In this document: one piece after another, positions 18,813-27,273 of the stretch
Numbering within the stretch: the stretch's first letter is position 1
Layout of the letters: the number at the start of each line of letters is the position of its first letter
Assembly (NCBI GenBank): GCA_023667845.1
Contig: JAMPIU010000095.1
Span: 62,001-126,000, forward strand
Length of the DNA stretch: 64,000 nt
Origin: Dehalobacter sp.
GTDB lineage: Bacteria > Bacillota > Desulfitobacteriia > Desulfitobacteriales > Syntrophobotulaceae
Direction: 5' to 3'
Position numbers and translations under genes: made by a program
Notes under the pieces: generated by a model
Database searches by the model: none
What the model saw: only the letters and a program-made list of their open reading frames with translations
What the model was told of the DNA's origin: nothing

Positions 18813-19544
18813 ATGAAGCTAACTGTTCTAGGTTGCTGGGGAGCATATCCCGAAGCAGGAGAGGCAACAGCAGGTTATCTCTTGCAGACAGGCAGGCATA
18901 CGGTCCTATTGGACTGCGGCAGCGGGGTATTGGCGAATTTATGGAAGCATGTTTCCCACGAGCAGATCGACGCGGTTTTTATCTCCCATTTTCACCATGA
19001 CCATACGGCAGACCTCGGCTGCCTTCTGTATGCGAGCAAATTTGCGTTTGCATTTAAGAAAAGAACGCAGCCGCTTCCGGTCTATGCGAGTAATCAGCCG
19101 GGACGTTTTGAGGAATTGACCTTCGGTGAATACAGCAGCGGTATCGAAATAAAGCCGGACGCGGTTCTCGATCTTGACGGCTTAAAAATATCCTTTGCTC
19201 CAACCGTCCATGATGCCTACAACCTGGCAATGAAGCTTGAATATGCCGGCAAAGTCCTGGTCTATACCGGTGATCTTGGGCCTGCATCTGATTTAAGCCG
19301 GTTTGAGAGCGGAGCAGATCTGTTGATTACTGAATCAAGCCTGTATGCCCATGAAACCGGCTTATTCCAGGGGCATCTGACCTCTACCGAAGCTGCGGCC
19401 CTGGCAAAACAACTTGGGGCGAAAGCACTTCTGCTGACTCATTTTCCGCATATTGGTGAAACAGCAAAGCTGGCAGAGGAAGCTTCCCAATGTTATGCCG
19501 GCAAAATCTATCTGGCGAAAACCAATCTTACAGTAGAATTCTAA
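18813..19544 (+). CDS. MBL-fold metallohydrolase (RNase Z-like fold)
   Basis: A 243-residue enzyme with the metal-binding motif HFHHDH at about residues 58-63, LDCGSG before it, and later TGDLGPASDL and LLTHFPHIG. The start MKLTVLGCWGAYPEAGEAT is typical of the YhfI-like group within the RNase Z/ElaC-type metallo-beta-lactamase superfamily. It lacks the long exosite expected of true tRNase Z. The substrate is unknown. ATG 18813 follows AAAGGACGAGG. It stands alone between repeat B and the ilv genes. Confidence 0.85.
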   Translation: MKLTVLGCWGAYPEAGEATAGYLLQTGRHTVLLDCGSGVLANLWKHVSHEQIDAVFISHFHHDHTADLGCLLYASKFAFAFKKRTQPLPVYASNQPGRFEELTFGEYSSGIEIKPDAVLDLDGLKISFAPTVHDAYNLAMKLEYAGKVLVYTGDLGPASDLSRFESGADLLITESSLYAHETGLFQGHLTSTEAAALAKQLGAKALLLTHFPHIGETAKLAEEASQCYAGKIYLAKTNLTVEF

Positions 19545-19570
19545 TGGGAGACAGTATGCGTCTTTCATTT

Positions 19571-19607
19571 AAGTTAATTAACAACAAGTAAGTTAATTAA
19601 CAACAAG
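19571..19607. repeat. 19-bp tandem duplication
   Basis: The unit AAGTTAATTAACAACAAG occurs twice with period 19, just upstream of the ilvB promoter region. Each unit contains the 8-bp palindrome TTAATTAA. Confidence 0.8.
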
Positions 19608-19660
19608 AACAATGGATAGACTGAACTGATATAGTTCGTGCATTTATTTGCGTTCTGTAC

Positions 19661-19666
19661 TATAAT
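19661..19666 (+). promoter_or_regulatory. -10 element of ilvBN
   Basis: A perfect TATAAT lies 29 bases before the ilvB start, with no convincing -35 box. No T-box leader precedes the operon: the gap is only 150 bases and lacks TGGnACCGCG. Confidence 0.5.
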
Positions 19667-19694
19667 ACATACAAGAGAGAGGAGAGATAGCAGA

Positions 19695-21386
19695 ATGAAA
19701 ATGACCGGAGCACAAGCAATCATTGAATGTCTCAAAAAGGAAGATGTACAAGTCGTTTTTGGCTATCCCGGCGGATCGGTCTTAACTTTGTATGATGCGC
19801 TGTATATGTCCGGATTTCCTCATGTTCTGCCAAGACATGAACAGGGCGCAATCCATGCTGCCGACGGCTACGCCAGAGCAACCGGCAAGGTCGGCGTGTG
19901 TATGGCGACTTCCGGCCCTGGGGCCACGAATCTTATCACTGGAATTGCCACAGCCTATATGGATTCTATCCCGCTGGTGCTGATTACCGGTCAGGTTGCA
20001 GTATCTTTTTTAGGGCGGGATTCCTTTCAGGAAGCGGATATACGCGGGATCACAACCCCGATTACCAAACATAATTACCTGGTTAGGGATGTCAGGGATT
20101 TGCCGAAGATTGTAAAAGAAGCTTTTTATATTGCACGTACAGGCCGTCCGGGCCCTGTTTTAATTGATATTCCGAAAAATATCTTTGCGGAAGAAATAGA
20201 TTTTGAGTATCCCGCAGAGGTTAATCTAAGAGGCTATACCCCGATCTGCGAGGGAGACAGCCAGACGATGAATGCCGTATTTGACGAGCTTAAATTCGCC
20301 AAAAAGCCTTTGTTTTTCATCGGGGGCGGCTTGAATCTGTCGGACACTTCTGAAATCATGCAAAAAATAATAGCCTATACCGGGGTGCCAACTGTCTCGA
20401 GCCTGATGGGGCTGGGCTGCATCTCGAGTGATGATCCTCATTTTTTTGGCATGATCGGGATGCACGGCACGTATGCTGGGAATATGTCCACCACCGAGAC
20501 GGACCTGCTGATTGGAATCGGCGTGCGTTTTGATGACCGGGTCACAGGACGGTTGGATCAATTTGCTTCTAACGCTAAGATCGTGCATTTCGATATTGAT
20601 CCGGCAGAAATCAATAAAAATGTCCGGGCAAATATCCGGGTGATTGGCGATCTGCGATGGACACTTGAGAAGTTCTATCAAAAACTGCAGGAAAAACCTG
20701 CCAAAGAATGGCAGGATCAGTTTAAGCCGTGGCTGGAAAAGCTGTCTGGTTGGAAAAAGGAAAAGCCGCTCACGTATAAAAAAGATACGGATGAAATACT
20801 GCCGCAGCCTGTAATTGAAAAGATCTGTGAAATCACAGAAGGTAACGCTGTTATTGTTACGGACGTAGGCCAAAATCAAATGTGGACCGCCCAGTTCTAC
20901 GGTTTTAAACACCCAAGGTCACTGCTGACTTCCGGGGGACTTGGAACGATGGGCTACGGCCTTCCAGCTTCCATGGGAGCCCAGGTCGGGAAACCAAATA
21001 AGAAGGTCATTTGCATATGCGGCGATGGAGGCTTCATGATGAATTGCCAGGAGCTGATGACGATTGCCGACTTGAATTTGCCTGTCAAAGTCATGATCTT
21101 AAATAACCAATCTTTGGGGATGGTTGCCCAATGGCAGCGGGAATTTTACAACAGCCATTATGCACATTCCTGTATGAGAACGAAAGCAGACTTCGTCGAG
21201 ATCGCCAGAGCGATGGGTGTTCCTGCCGTCCGTCTTGATAAGAAAGAAGAAATTGAAGCTGTTCTGAAAAAAGCAATCTTCTCGGAAGGCCCGTTCCTGG
21301 TAGATATCCGCATTCCTGAAGAAGAGGACGTTTTGCCGATGGTTCCGACCGGGGCCGGTTTAAACCAAATGATATTGGGGGGCTGA
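19695..21386 (+). CDS. ilvB: acetolactate synthase large subunit
   Basis: A 563-residue thiamine diphosphate enzyme that condenses two pyruvates, or pyruvate and 2-oxobutyrate, in the first common step of valine, leucine and isoleucine synthesis. ATG 19695 follows GAGGAGAG and gives the usual start MTGAQAIIECLKKEDV. The TPP-activating glutamate is in PRHEQGAIHAADGYARATGK, and the TPP motif is CGDGGFMMNCQEL. The FAD domain is central. The regulatory subunit gene follows after 2 bases. Confidence 0.96.
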   Translation: MKMTGAQAIIECLKKEDVQVVFGYPGGSVLTLYDALYMSGFPHVLPRHEQGAIHAADGYARATGKVGVCMATSGPGATNLITGIATAYMDSIPLVLITGQVAVSFLGRDSFQEADIRGITTPITKHNYLVRDVRDLPKIVKEAFYIARTGRPGPVLIDIPKNIFAEEIDFEYPAEVNLRGYTPICEGDSQTMNAVFDELKFAKKPLFFIGGGLNLSDTSEIMQKIIAYTGVPTVSSLMGLGCISSDDPHFFGMIGMHGTYAGNMSTTETDLLIGIGVRFDDRVTGRLDQFASNAKIVHFDIDPAEINKNVRANIRVIGDLRWTLEKFYQKLQEKPAKEWQDQFKPWLEKLSGWKKEKPLTYKKDTDEILPQPVIEKICEITEGNAVIVTDVGQNQMWTAQFYGFKHPRSLLTSGGLGTMGYGLPASMGAQVGKPNKKVICICGDGGFMMNCQELMTIADLNLPVKVMILNNQSLGMVAQWQREFYNSHYAHSCMRTKADFVEIARAMGVPAVRLDKKEEIEAVLKKAIFSEGPFLVDIRIPEEEDVLPMVPTGAGLNQMILGG

Positions 21387-21388
21387 AA

Positions 21389-21886
21389 ATGAAACATACC
21401 TTAGTCGTATTGGTGGAAAATAAACCGGGTGTTTTGACCCACGTTTCCGGGTTGATCAGTCGGAGGAACTTTAATATTGAAAGCATTAACGCCGGCTATA
21501 CCGAGGAAGCCGACATGTCCAGAATCACCATTGAGGTTGATGCCGATGATGAATATGAATTGGAACAGGTTGTCAATCAGCTCTCCAAGCTAATTGATGT
21601 GATCAAAATCATTGATCTTACCGGAAAGGACAGGGTACACAGAGACCTTGCTCTGATCAAGGTGAAGGCTTCGCCGGAAAACAGGGCGGAAATTGTAAAC
21701 CTCGCCGAAATTTTCCGGGCCCATATTGTCGATGTCAATAAAGAGACCATGATCATTGAGCTGACCGGTGAAGATGTCAAAATTGATGCGATTTGCGAAC
21801 TGCTTGATGACTACGGAATCATTGAAATCGTCAGGACCGGCAAGATTGCGATCTGCCGGGGACCCAAGGCTGCCAAAGATCTCTAA
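21389..21886 (+). CDS. ilvN: acetolactate synthase small (regulatory) subunit
   Basis: A 165-residue subunit with an N-terminal ACT domain (HTLVVLVENKPGVLTHVSGL, RRNFNIESINAGYTE) and the C-terminal AHAS-specific domain. It activates IlvB and mediates feedback inhibition by valine. Length is standard (sometimes called ilvH). No further ilv or leu genes follow, so the rest of the pathway lies elsewhere. Confidence 0.95.
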   Translation: MKHTLVVLVENKPGVLTHVSGLISRRNFNIESINAGYTEEADMSRITIEVDADDEYELEQVVNQLSKLIDVIKIIDLTGKDRVHRDLALIKVKASPENRAEIVNLAEIFRAHIVDVNKETMIIELTGEDVKIDAICELLDDYGIIEIVRTGKIAICRGPKAAKDL

Positions 21887-22063
21887 CATAATATTTGAAG
21901 TGTGACACGGGTCTTAGATGCTCGGCAGTTGCTGTTATATTCGTAATAAACGAAGCCCCAGCGATGAAGAAGGATAAGCGTATGTATGTCGAAAGTTTGT
22001 TAAGACTAACTCAAAATGGACTCGTTACTCTGGAATAGAATTTTTCAGCAAGGAGGTATATGG

Positions 22064-23935
22064 ATGAATGCTTTTACCCGGTCGATTGTCCAGGTTTTTC
22101 GTGGGTCAGCGAAGGCCTTTCAAACTTTCCCAGCTGCAATTGCCTGTGCTTTCGGTTTTGCCGTCGTAACGTTGATCAGGATTCAGCTTGACTGGCCGCA
22201 ACAAGAACCTTATAACTTTCTGTTTAACAGTCTGCATTGGGCTTTTGCAATGGGTGCGGTATTCAGTCTGACCGTAATTACGGCTGCCCAAAGCCGGATT
22301 AACCAGAAAAAAACTTTTTTGGCTGCCAACCTGCTCGGTGTCATGGCCGCAGCTGTAACCTTCCTGGCGCTTTACCAGTTTGGAGGAACGACCCCGGAGG
22401 GATCCCACTATGCTGTAGTTACAGTCCTGGCTGCTGCCCGGGTGAGTATGGCTATGCTGGTCAGCTTCCTTGTCTTTACTGTGCTGGCAGGGTATCCCAA
22501 AGAACAGTCTGATTTTTCCAGGTCCTTATTCATGACGCAAAAGGCCTTCTTTATCGCTATCATTTATGGAGCAGTGATTATGGGCGGGGCTTCCGGCGTT
22601 GCAGGTGCTGTCCAAGCCCTATTGTATCACGGTATGAGCAGCAAGGTTTATATGGTTATCGGGACCCTGACCGGCTTTTTAGTCTTTACGATTTTTGTGG
22701 GTTATTTTCCGGATTTCCGCAAAGGAGAAGTTGACGAACACCGTGAAGTTGCCCAGAAACAGCCGCGGTTTATTGAAATTCTGTTTGGCAGCATCATGAT
22801 TCCGATTATCCTGGCGTTGACCGCAGTTCTGCTTCTTTGGGCGGGCAAAACGACTATGAGCGGCATAGGCGCATCGTCTTTCGTCCAGCTTTCCGGCATT
22901 GCCTCAGCTTATACCATCGGCGGGATTTGGCTCCATATGATGGTCACGAATTACGAATCCGCACTGGCAAAATTCTATCGCCGCGTTTATCCGATCGCCG
23001 CCCTGGTGATTCTCGCCTTCGAAGCCTGGGCAGTCGTGATCCAGCTGGGCAAGTCAGGACTTAAAACGATTGAATATTCCTTCATACTGATCTGGATTGT
23101 GGCCTTAGCAGCGGCTGTCCTGCTGATGATACGAAAGGCTAGGTCACATGCTGTAATTGCTGTCCTGACTTGTGTGCTTGCGGTATTCTCCGTATTGCCA
23201 GTCGTTGGCTATCAGGAACTTCCGGTCACTGCGCAGGTAAATCGACTGGAAAAGATCTTGGTCAGCCAGGGAATACTGAAGGATAACCAGCTGACTCCTT
23301 CAGCTGTCCAACCGGAACGCGCAGTACGTGAATCGATTACCGATGCAGTTGACTATCTGGCCAGTGCCAGTGAGGCAAAGCTGCCGTCCTGGTTTGATCG
23401 ACGTCTTGCCCAGAGCGATGTCTTCAAAGACAAACTAGGTTTTGATAAAACCTGGCCGGAACCTGAGGATATGCCAGGAAAAGACAATTATATCGCAACA
23501 TCCCTGATGTTACCGGCCGAACCCGTAGATATCAGCGGTTACCGCTGGGCTATTAATATGCAGATGGAATCTGTAAAGCAGATGGGAAATGTAAATGGGA
23601 AGGAATATATCACGATTGACGGCGACAAAGGTACCTATCGCATCTATTGGACGTACCCTGCCAATAACAATATCCCGTCTTTGAAGATTATGAAAGATGA
23701 CCGTGTGATTCTCGAACAGGAGTTGAACGGTTATCTCGATCAGATTGCTGATAAGTTCCCGCCGGGTAAGGCGGAAACTTATCAGGCAGCTTTGGATGAT
23801 ATGTGCCTGAAGCTGGAGACACCGGAAATAAGCGTGCTGCTTGTTTTCAGCAATATTGATATCAGCTTGGACCCCCGTGAAGATCGGATCAATTATTGGC
23901 TTAACCTTGATGAGTTGTACCTGAAAGAGAAGTAA
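22064..23935 (+). CDS. DUF4153-type multi-span membrane protein
   Basis: A 623-residue protein starting at ATG 22064 behind AAGGAGG; an in-frame ATG at 22016 lacks a site. About a dozen hydrophobic segments fill residues 20-400. A soluble C-terminal part of about 220 residues follows, probably extracytoplasmic. The layout fits the DUF4153 family of unknown role. No catalytic motif is evident. It stands alone between ilvN and a repeat A copy. Confidence 0.7.
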   Translation: MNAFTRSIVQVFRGSAKAFQTFPAAIACAFGFAVVTLIRIQLDWPQQEPYNFLFNSLHWAFAMGAVFSLTVITAAQSRINQKKTFLAANLLGVMAAAVTFLALYQFGGTTPEGSHYAVVTVLAAARVSMAMLVSFLVFTVLAGYPKEQSDFSRSLFMTQKAFFIAIIYGAVIMGGASGVAGAVQALLYHGMSSKVYMVIGTLTGFLVFTIFVGYFPDFRKGEVDEHREVAQKQPRFIEILFGSIMIPIILALTAVLLLWAGKTTMSGIGASSFVQLSGIASAYTIGGIWLHMMVTNYESALAKFYRRVYPIAALVILAFEAWAVVIQLGKSGLKTIEYSFILIWIVALAAAVLLMIRKARSHAVIAVLTCVLAVFSVLPVVGYQELPVTAQVNRLEKILVSQGILKDNQLTPSAVQPERAVRESITDAVDYLASASEAKLPSWFDRRLAQSDVFKDKLGFDKTWPEPEDMPGKDNYIATSLMLPAEPVDISGYRWAINMQMESVKQMGNVNGKEYITIDGDKGTYRIYWTYPANNNIPSLKIMKDDRVILEQELNGYLDQIADKFPPGKAETYQAALDDMCLKLETPEISVLLVFSNIDISLDPREDRINYWLNLDELYLKEK

Positions 23936-23974
23936 GACAGGGTATCCCTAGAATATTTTTTAATTTTATCGGGT

Positions 23975-24122
23975 AAGTCTGTGGGTCACAATACCGCTTT
24001 TCGGCTGTTGCGCCATCCTTGGCGCAAAAAGCCGCGCTCCGCATCGTGCTCCGCTCACAGCGGAACTGTGTCCCCCAGACTGATCATAGGGTTATTGAAG
24101 CAGGTCTGCATGTCAGAATGCA
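23975..24122. repeat. repeat A, copy 2
   Basis: The core is 23975-24081 (AGTCTGTGGGTCACAATACC to TGTGTCCCCCAGACT), with inner TGCGCCATCCTTGGCGCA. The tail (GGTTATTGAAGCAGGTCTGC) runs to about 24122. It has the same orientation as copy 1, with compensating changes in both arms of the inner hairpin. Confidence 0.8.
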
Positions 24123-24217
24123 GCTCATTATATAAAGTTTTAAATTGATTTCTAAATTAATGTAGTTCTTGCTCGAATAGTGGCAGGGACTATTTTTTCA
24201 TCAAGAGTTTATAAGAT

Positions 24218-24805
24218 TTGGCCAGAGAGTATAATTATTCCAGTGAGAACAGGGCAATACTATACAGGAACAGTACCATATCAACCCTAAAGCCTTTATA
24301 TCCTGCTGAGATATATGATAGGGTTGTTAAGGTAGTAGACATTGATAAAAAGCAGGGTGACGGATTGTTGTTTTGGAATCTGCTGGGTTTGGAGTTAATC
24401 CTGATTTGTGCGGCGGGCATAACGCTTCTTGGTAATTACTCCGGTCTCGTGATTGCGGGCCTAATTGTATCTGCAGTCAATTTTGCGGTGAATGAACCGG
24501 GCAGTATTCTGTTCTGGGAAATCATCATTCTTGCCTATATGTGTTTTGGATTAATTACGGCGTATCTGTTGAATAGGAAAACACACAATTTTCGTGTCCT
24601 CAAGGTAGCTGGCGGAAGTGTTACTTCGCTGTTCCTGTTTGGAATGCTACTGCCGTTTATACCGGCGATCCTGATTTGGACTGCTATTATAGGCATCCCG
24701 CTCGTTTTCAACTATCGGAGTATTTCAAGAGCGATTGTGCTTCAAGCAATTTTTAAGTTTATTTTTTGCACAGGTTGGCTTATTATAGGAAATATACTAT
24801 ATTAA
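24218..24805 (+). CDS. hypothetical membrane protein
   Basis: A 195-residue frame from TTG 24218 with four to five hydrophobic segments (about residues 52-72, 74-88, 97-116, 128-160, 172-194) and a 45-residue hydrophilic N-terminus. No family is recognised. There is no clear ribosome site at the TTG, so the true start could be internal, or the 5' end may have been altered by the adjacent repeat A copy. A weak hairpin with T6 (about 24174-24199) lies just upstream. Codon use is ordinary. Confidence 0.6.
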   Translation: MAREYNYSSENRAILYRNSTISTLKPLYPAEIYDRVVKVVDIDKKQGDGLLFWNLLGLELILICAAGITLLGNYSGLVIAGLIVSAVNFAVNEPGSILFWEIIILAYMCFGLITAYLLNRKTHNFRVLKVAGGSVTSLFLFGMLLPFIPAILIWTAIIGIPLVFNYRSISRAIVLQAIFKFIFCTGWLIIGNILY

Positions 24806-24839
24806 TGATACGAATTAATGATACAAAGGAGGGAAAAGT

Positions 24840-25187
24840 ATGGTCATTTTGTTAGTTTCAATCATTATTGCGCTCATTGTGGTGATTTTTGCGGTTCAAA
24901 ATGCAGCAGTTGTTCCAATCCATTTCTTATTCTGGACAGCAGATTTGCCGCTGGTTCTCGTTATTTTCTGTTCGGTCTTCGCAGGTGCCTTACTGATGTT
25001 CTGCCTTGCACTCCGCCGGGAATTGAAGTGCAGGAAAGAAACGAAAGTCAATAAAAAATTTACCAGCAAAAGAGCTGCAGCTTCGGATGCTGATCCGATC
25101 GATATACCGCAAAGAGATAGTCAGAACAAAGACGGTCAAACTGTTGCCAAAGAAAATACTGCCGGCGCTTCTGAAGATCAGAAATAG
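24840..25187 (+). CDS. LapA (DUF1049) domain membrane protein
   Basis: A 115-residue protein with two membrane helices (about residues 2-18 and 38-58) and the LapA signature around FAVQNAAVVPIHFLFWTADLPLVLVIFCSV. A charged cytoplasmic tail of about 55 residues follows. ATG 24840 has AAAGGAGGG. In other bacteria LapA helps lipopolysaccharide assembly; in Firmicutes its role is unknown. It is followed by recJ after 10 bases and is probably co-transcribed. Confidence 0.75.
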   Translation: MVILLVSIIIALIVVIFAVQNAAVVPIHFLFWTADLPLVLVIFCSVFAGALLMFCLALRRELKCRKETKVNKKFTSKRAAASDADPIDIPQRDSQNKDGQTVAKENTAGASEDQK

Positions 25188-25197
25188 GAATTAATTA

Positions 25198-27255
25198 ATG
25201 GAAAACAACTTGTGGGTTTTATCACAAAAGACGTATTCGGGGGAAGCATTTTTAGAAAAAGCGGGACTCTCCCGCAGTACCCTGAGTATTCTTCATAATC
25301 GCGGTTATTCTTCGAGAGACAGTGTTTTGGAATTTTTGAAGCCATCTCTGCTCGACCTGCATTCTCCGTTCTTGTTTAAAGATATGGAGGTCATCCTGCA
25401 AAGGCTTGCCGAGGCAAGGGCAGATCAGGAAAAGATTTTGATCTACGGGGATTACGATGCCGATGGTGTAACAGGAACAGCCTTACTGTATAAAGGACTG
25501 ACCAGTCTTGGGTATCAGGTCGTTGTCCATATCCCGAGCCGGGAAGAAGGCTACGGCCTGCACTCGGAAGCGATCGAAAAAGCAAGCCATAACAATGTCT
25601 CGTTGATGATTACCGTGGACTGCGGAATCTCAGCAGTTCAAGAAACGGCCTTTGCCAAAACTCTGGACATCGATATGATTATCACGGACCACCATGAACC
25701 ACCGGATGAGCTGCCTTGTGCAGTCGGAATATTAAATCCCAAAATAGCGGATTCAGGTTATCCGTTTCCGCATCTGGCCGGTGTCGGGGTAGCCTTTAAA
25801 CTCCTGCAGGCCTTATATGCCCGTTTAGGTTATTCTGAGGCGGCATTTGGCACGGAGAATGATTATCTCGATTTGGTTGCGCTCGGAACGATTGCGGATA
25901 TTGTACCGCTCGTCGGGGAAAACAGAATCCTCGTCAAAAACGGGCTGACCGTGATGGAAAATACCAGGCACTCCGGGATCAGGGCGATGCTGGAGGAATG
26001 CGGCCTTCTCGGCAAGAAGCTTAAGGCAGGTCAGATCTCGTTTATTGTGGCTCCGAGAATCAATGCCGCCGGGAGGATGGATACGGCGAGGCTGGCACTG
26101 AACTTACTGCTTGAAGAGACCTATAATGATGCGTTGGAGATGGCCAGGGAACTTAGCAAGGAAAACAATCAGAGACAGCTTACCGAAAAGGAGCTGCTTT
26201 GTGATGCTGAACGTATACTGGCTGAAGACCCAATACCCAATGTCATTGTCTTGTCCTCACCGAACTGGCATCACGGGGTGATTGGCATTGTCGCTTCGCG
26301 ACTCGTGGAGCGCTACAAGCGGCCGGTCTTCCTTATTGCCGAGGAAGGAGATACTGGGAAAGGCTCAGCTAGAGGAATCTCGGACTATCATGTTCTCGAC
26401 GAATTAAAAAAACAGGCGGATACTTTAAGCAAATTTGGCGGTCATAAACAGGCGGCCGGATTTACGCTTCCTGTTGACCAGATCCCGCAGCTCCGGGAAG
26501 GACTTAACAACAGTTTTCTTGAACTTGGGATCATCTTTAAGGAACGTTTTCAGATTGATTCTATTATATCGTGGGATGAATTGAATGTTCAGTTATTGGA
26601 AGAGCTGGAACAGATGGCTCCGTTCGGGGCAGGAAATCCAGCACCTGTCTTAAGAACGGACGGCCTTGCCGTCCAAAACGTTTCTGTTGTCGGTAAAGGC
26701 CGGGAACATTTGAAAATGACGCTCGCAGCAGCAAAGCTTAAACGGGAAGCTATGGCGTTTAAAAAGGGACAAGAATTTGATCTGGTCAAAAACATCGATA
26801 TGATCGATATTATTTATAATCTTGAGCTGAACAGCTACGGTAATGTCGAAACCATCCAGGCCGTCATCAAGGATTTCCGTCCTTCTGGCGTCAGAGCCGA
26901 GCAGGAAATCGCCTGTACGTCTGAAGGATATTCCGAAACGGAGCTGGCCTTTAGCGGGAACCTGACAGATTTTAAGACTGCCGCCCCCGAAGAAAAGATT
27001 CCGGCACCGCGTCTTTCCCGGAAGATACTGGCGGATTTCTATCGAAACCTTAAGAGCGTAATGGATGAACGCGGTTTTATTCGGTGGGAACCGTCTGCGG
27101 AAAAACCTGAAATGCAGCTCAACATCATGAAAATATTTGAGGAACTTGGCATCATCAGCTGGTATGGCGGAACAGGCCCGTATTTATTTAAATTAAACAA
27201 TATCGAGAAAACCTACTTGCAGACTTCTTTGCGTTTCAGAGTCTGGAGCGAATAG
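25198..27255 (+). CDS. recJ: single-strand DNA 5'-3' exonuclease RecJ
   Basis: A 685-residue DHH-family nuclease for recombination and mismatch repair. The motifs are YGDYDADGVTGTAL (I), TVDCGIS (II), DHHEPP (III), LGTIADIVPL (IV) and, in DHHA1, GGHKQAAGF. An OB-like region and a C-terminal extension to residue 685 follow, longer than E. coli RecJ but usual in Firmicutes. The gene is followed by relA/spoT, a common pairing. Confidence 0.95.
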   Translation: MENNLWVLSQKTYSGEAFLEKAGLSRSTLSILHNRGYSSRDSVLEFLKPSLLDLHSPFLFKDMEVILQRLAEARADQEKILIYGDYDADGVTGTALLYKGLTSLGYQVVVHIPSREEGYGLHSEAIEKASHNNVSLMITVDCGISAVQETAFAKTLDIDMIITDHHEPPDELPCAVGILNPKIADSGYPFPHLAGVGVAFKLLQALYARLGYSEAAFGTENDYLDLVALGTIADIVPLVGENRILVKNGLTVMENTRHSGIRAMLEECGLLGKKLKAGQISFIVAPRINAAGRMDTARLALNLLLEETYNDALEMARELSKENNQRQLTEKELLCDAERILAEDPIPNVIVLSSPNWHHGVIGIVASRLVERYKRPVFLIAEEGDTGKGSARGISDYHVLDELKKQADTLSKFGGHKQAAGFTLPVDQIPQLREGLNNSFLELGIIFKERFQIDSIISWDELNVQLLEELEQMAPFGAGNPAPVLRTDGLAVQNVSVVGKGREHLKMTLAAAKLKREAMAFKKGQEFDLVKNIDMIDIIYNLELNSYGNVETIQAVIKDFRPSGVRAEQEIACTSEGYSETELAFSGNLTDFKTAAPEEKIPAPRLSRKILADFYRNLKSVMDERGFIRWEPSAEKPEMQLNIMKIFEELGIISWYGGTGPYLFKLNNIEKTYLQTSLRFRVWSE

Positions 27256-27273
27256 GAACCCAGAGGTGGCTTA

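Noticed and set aside
19545-19694. T-box or leader peptide before ilvB
   Set aside because: No branched-chain-codon-rich short frame and no terminator/antiterminator pair; only a tandem repeat and a -10 box.
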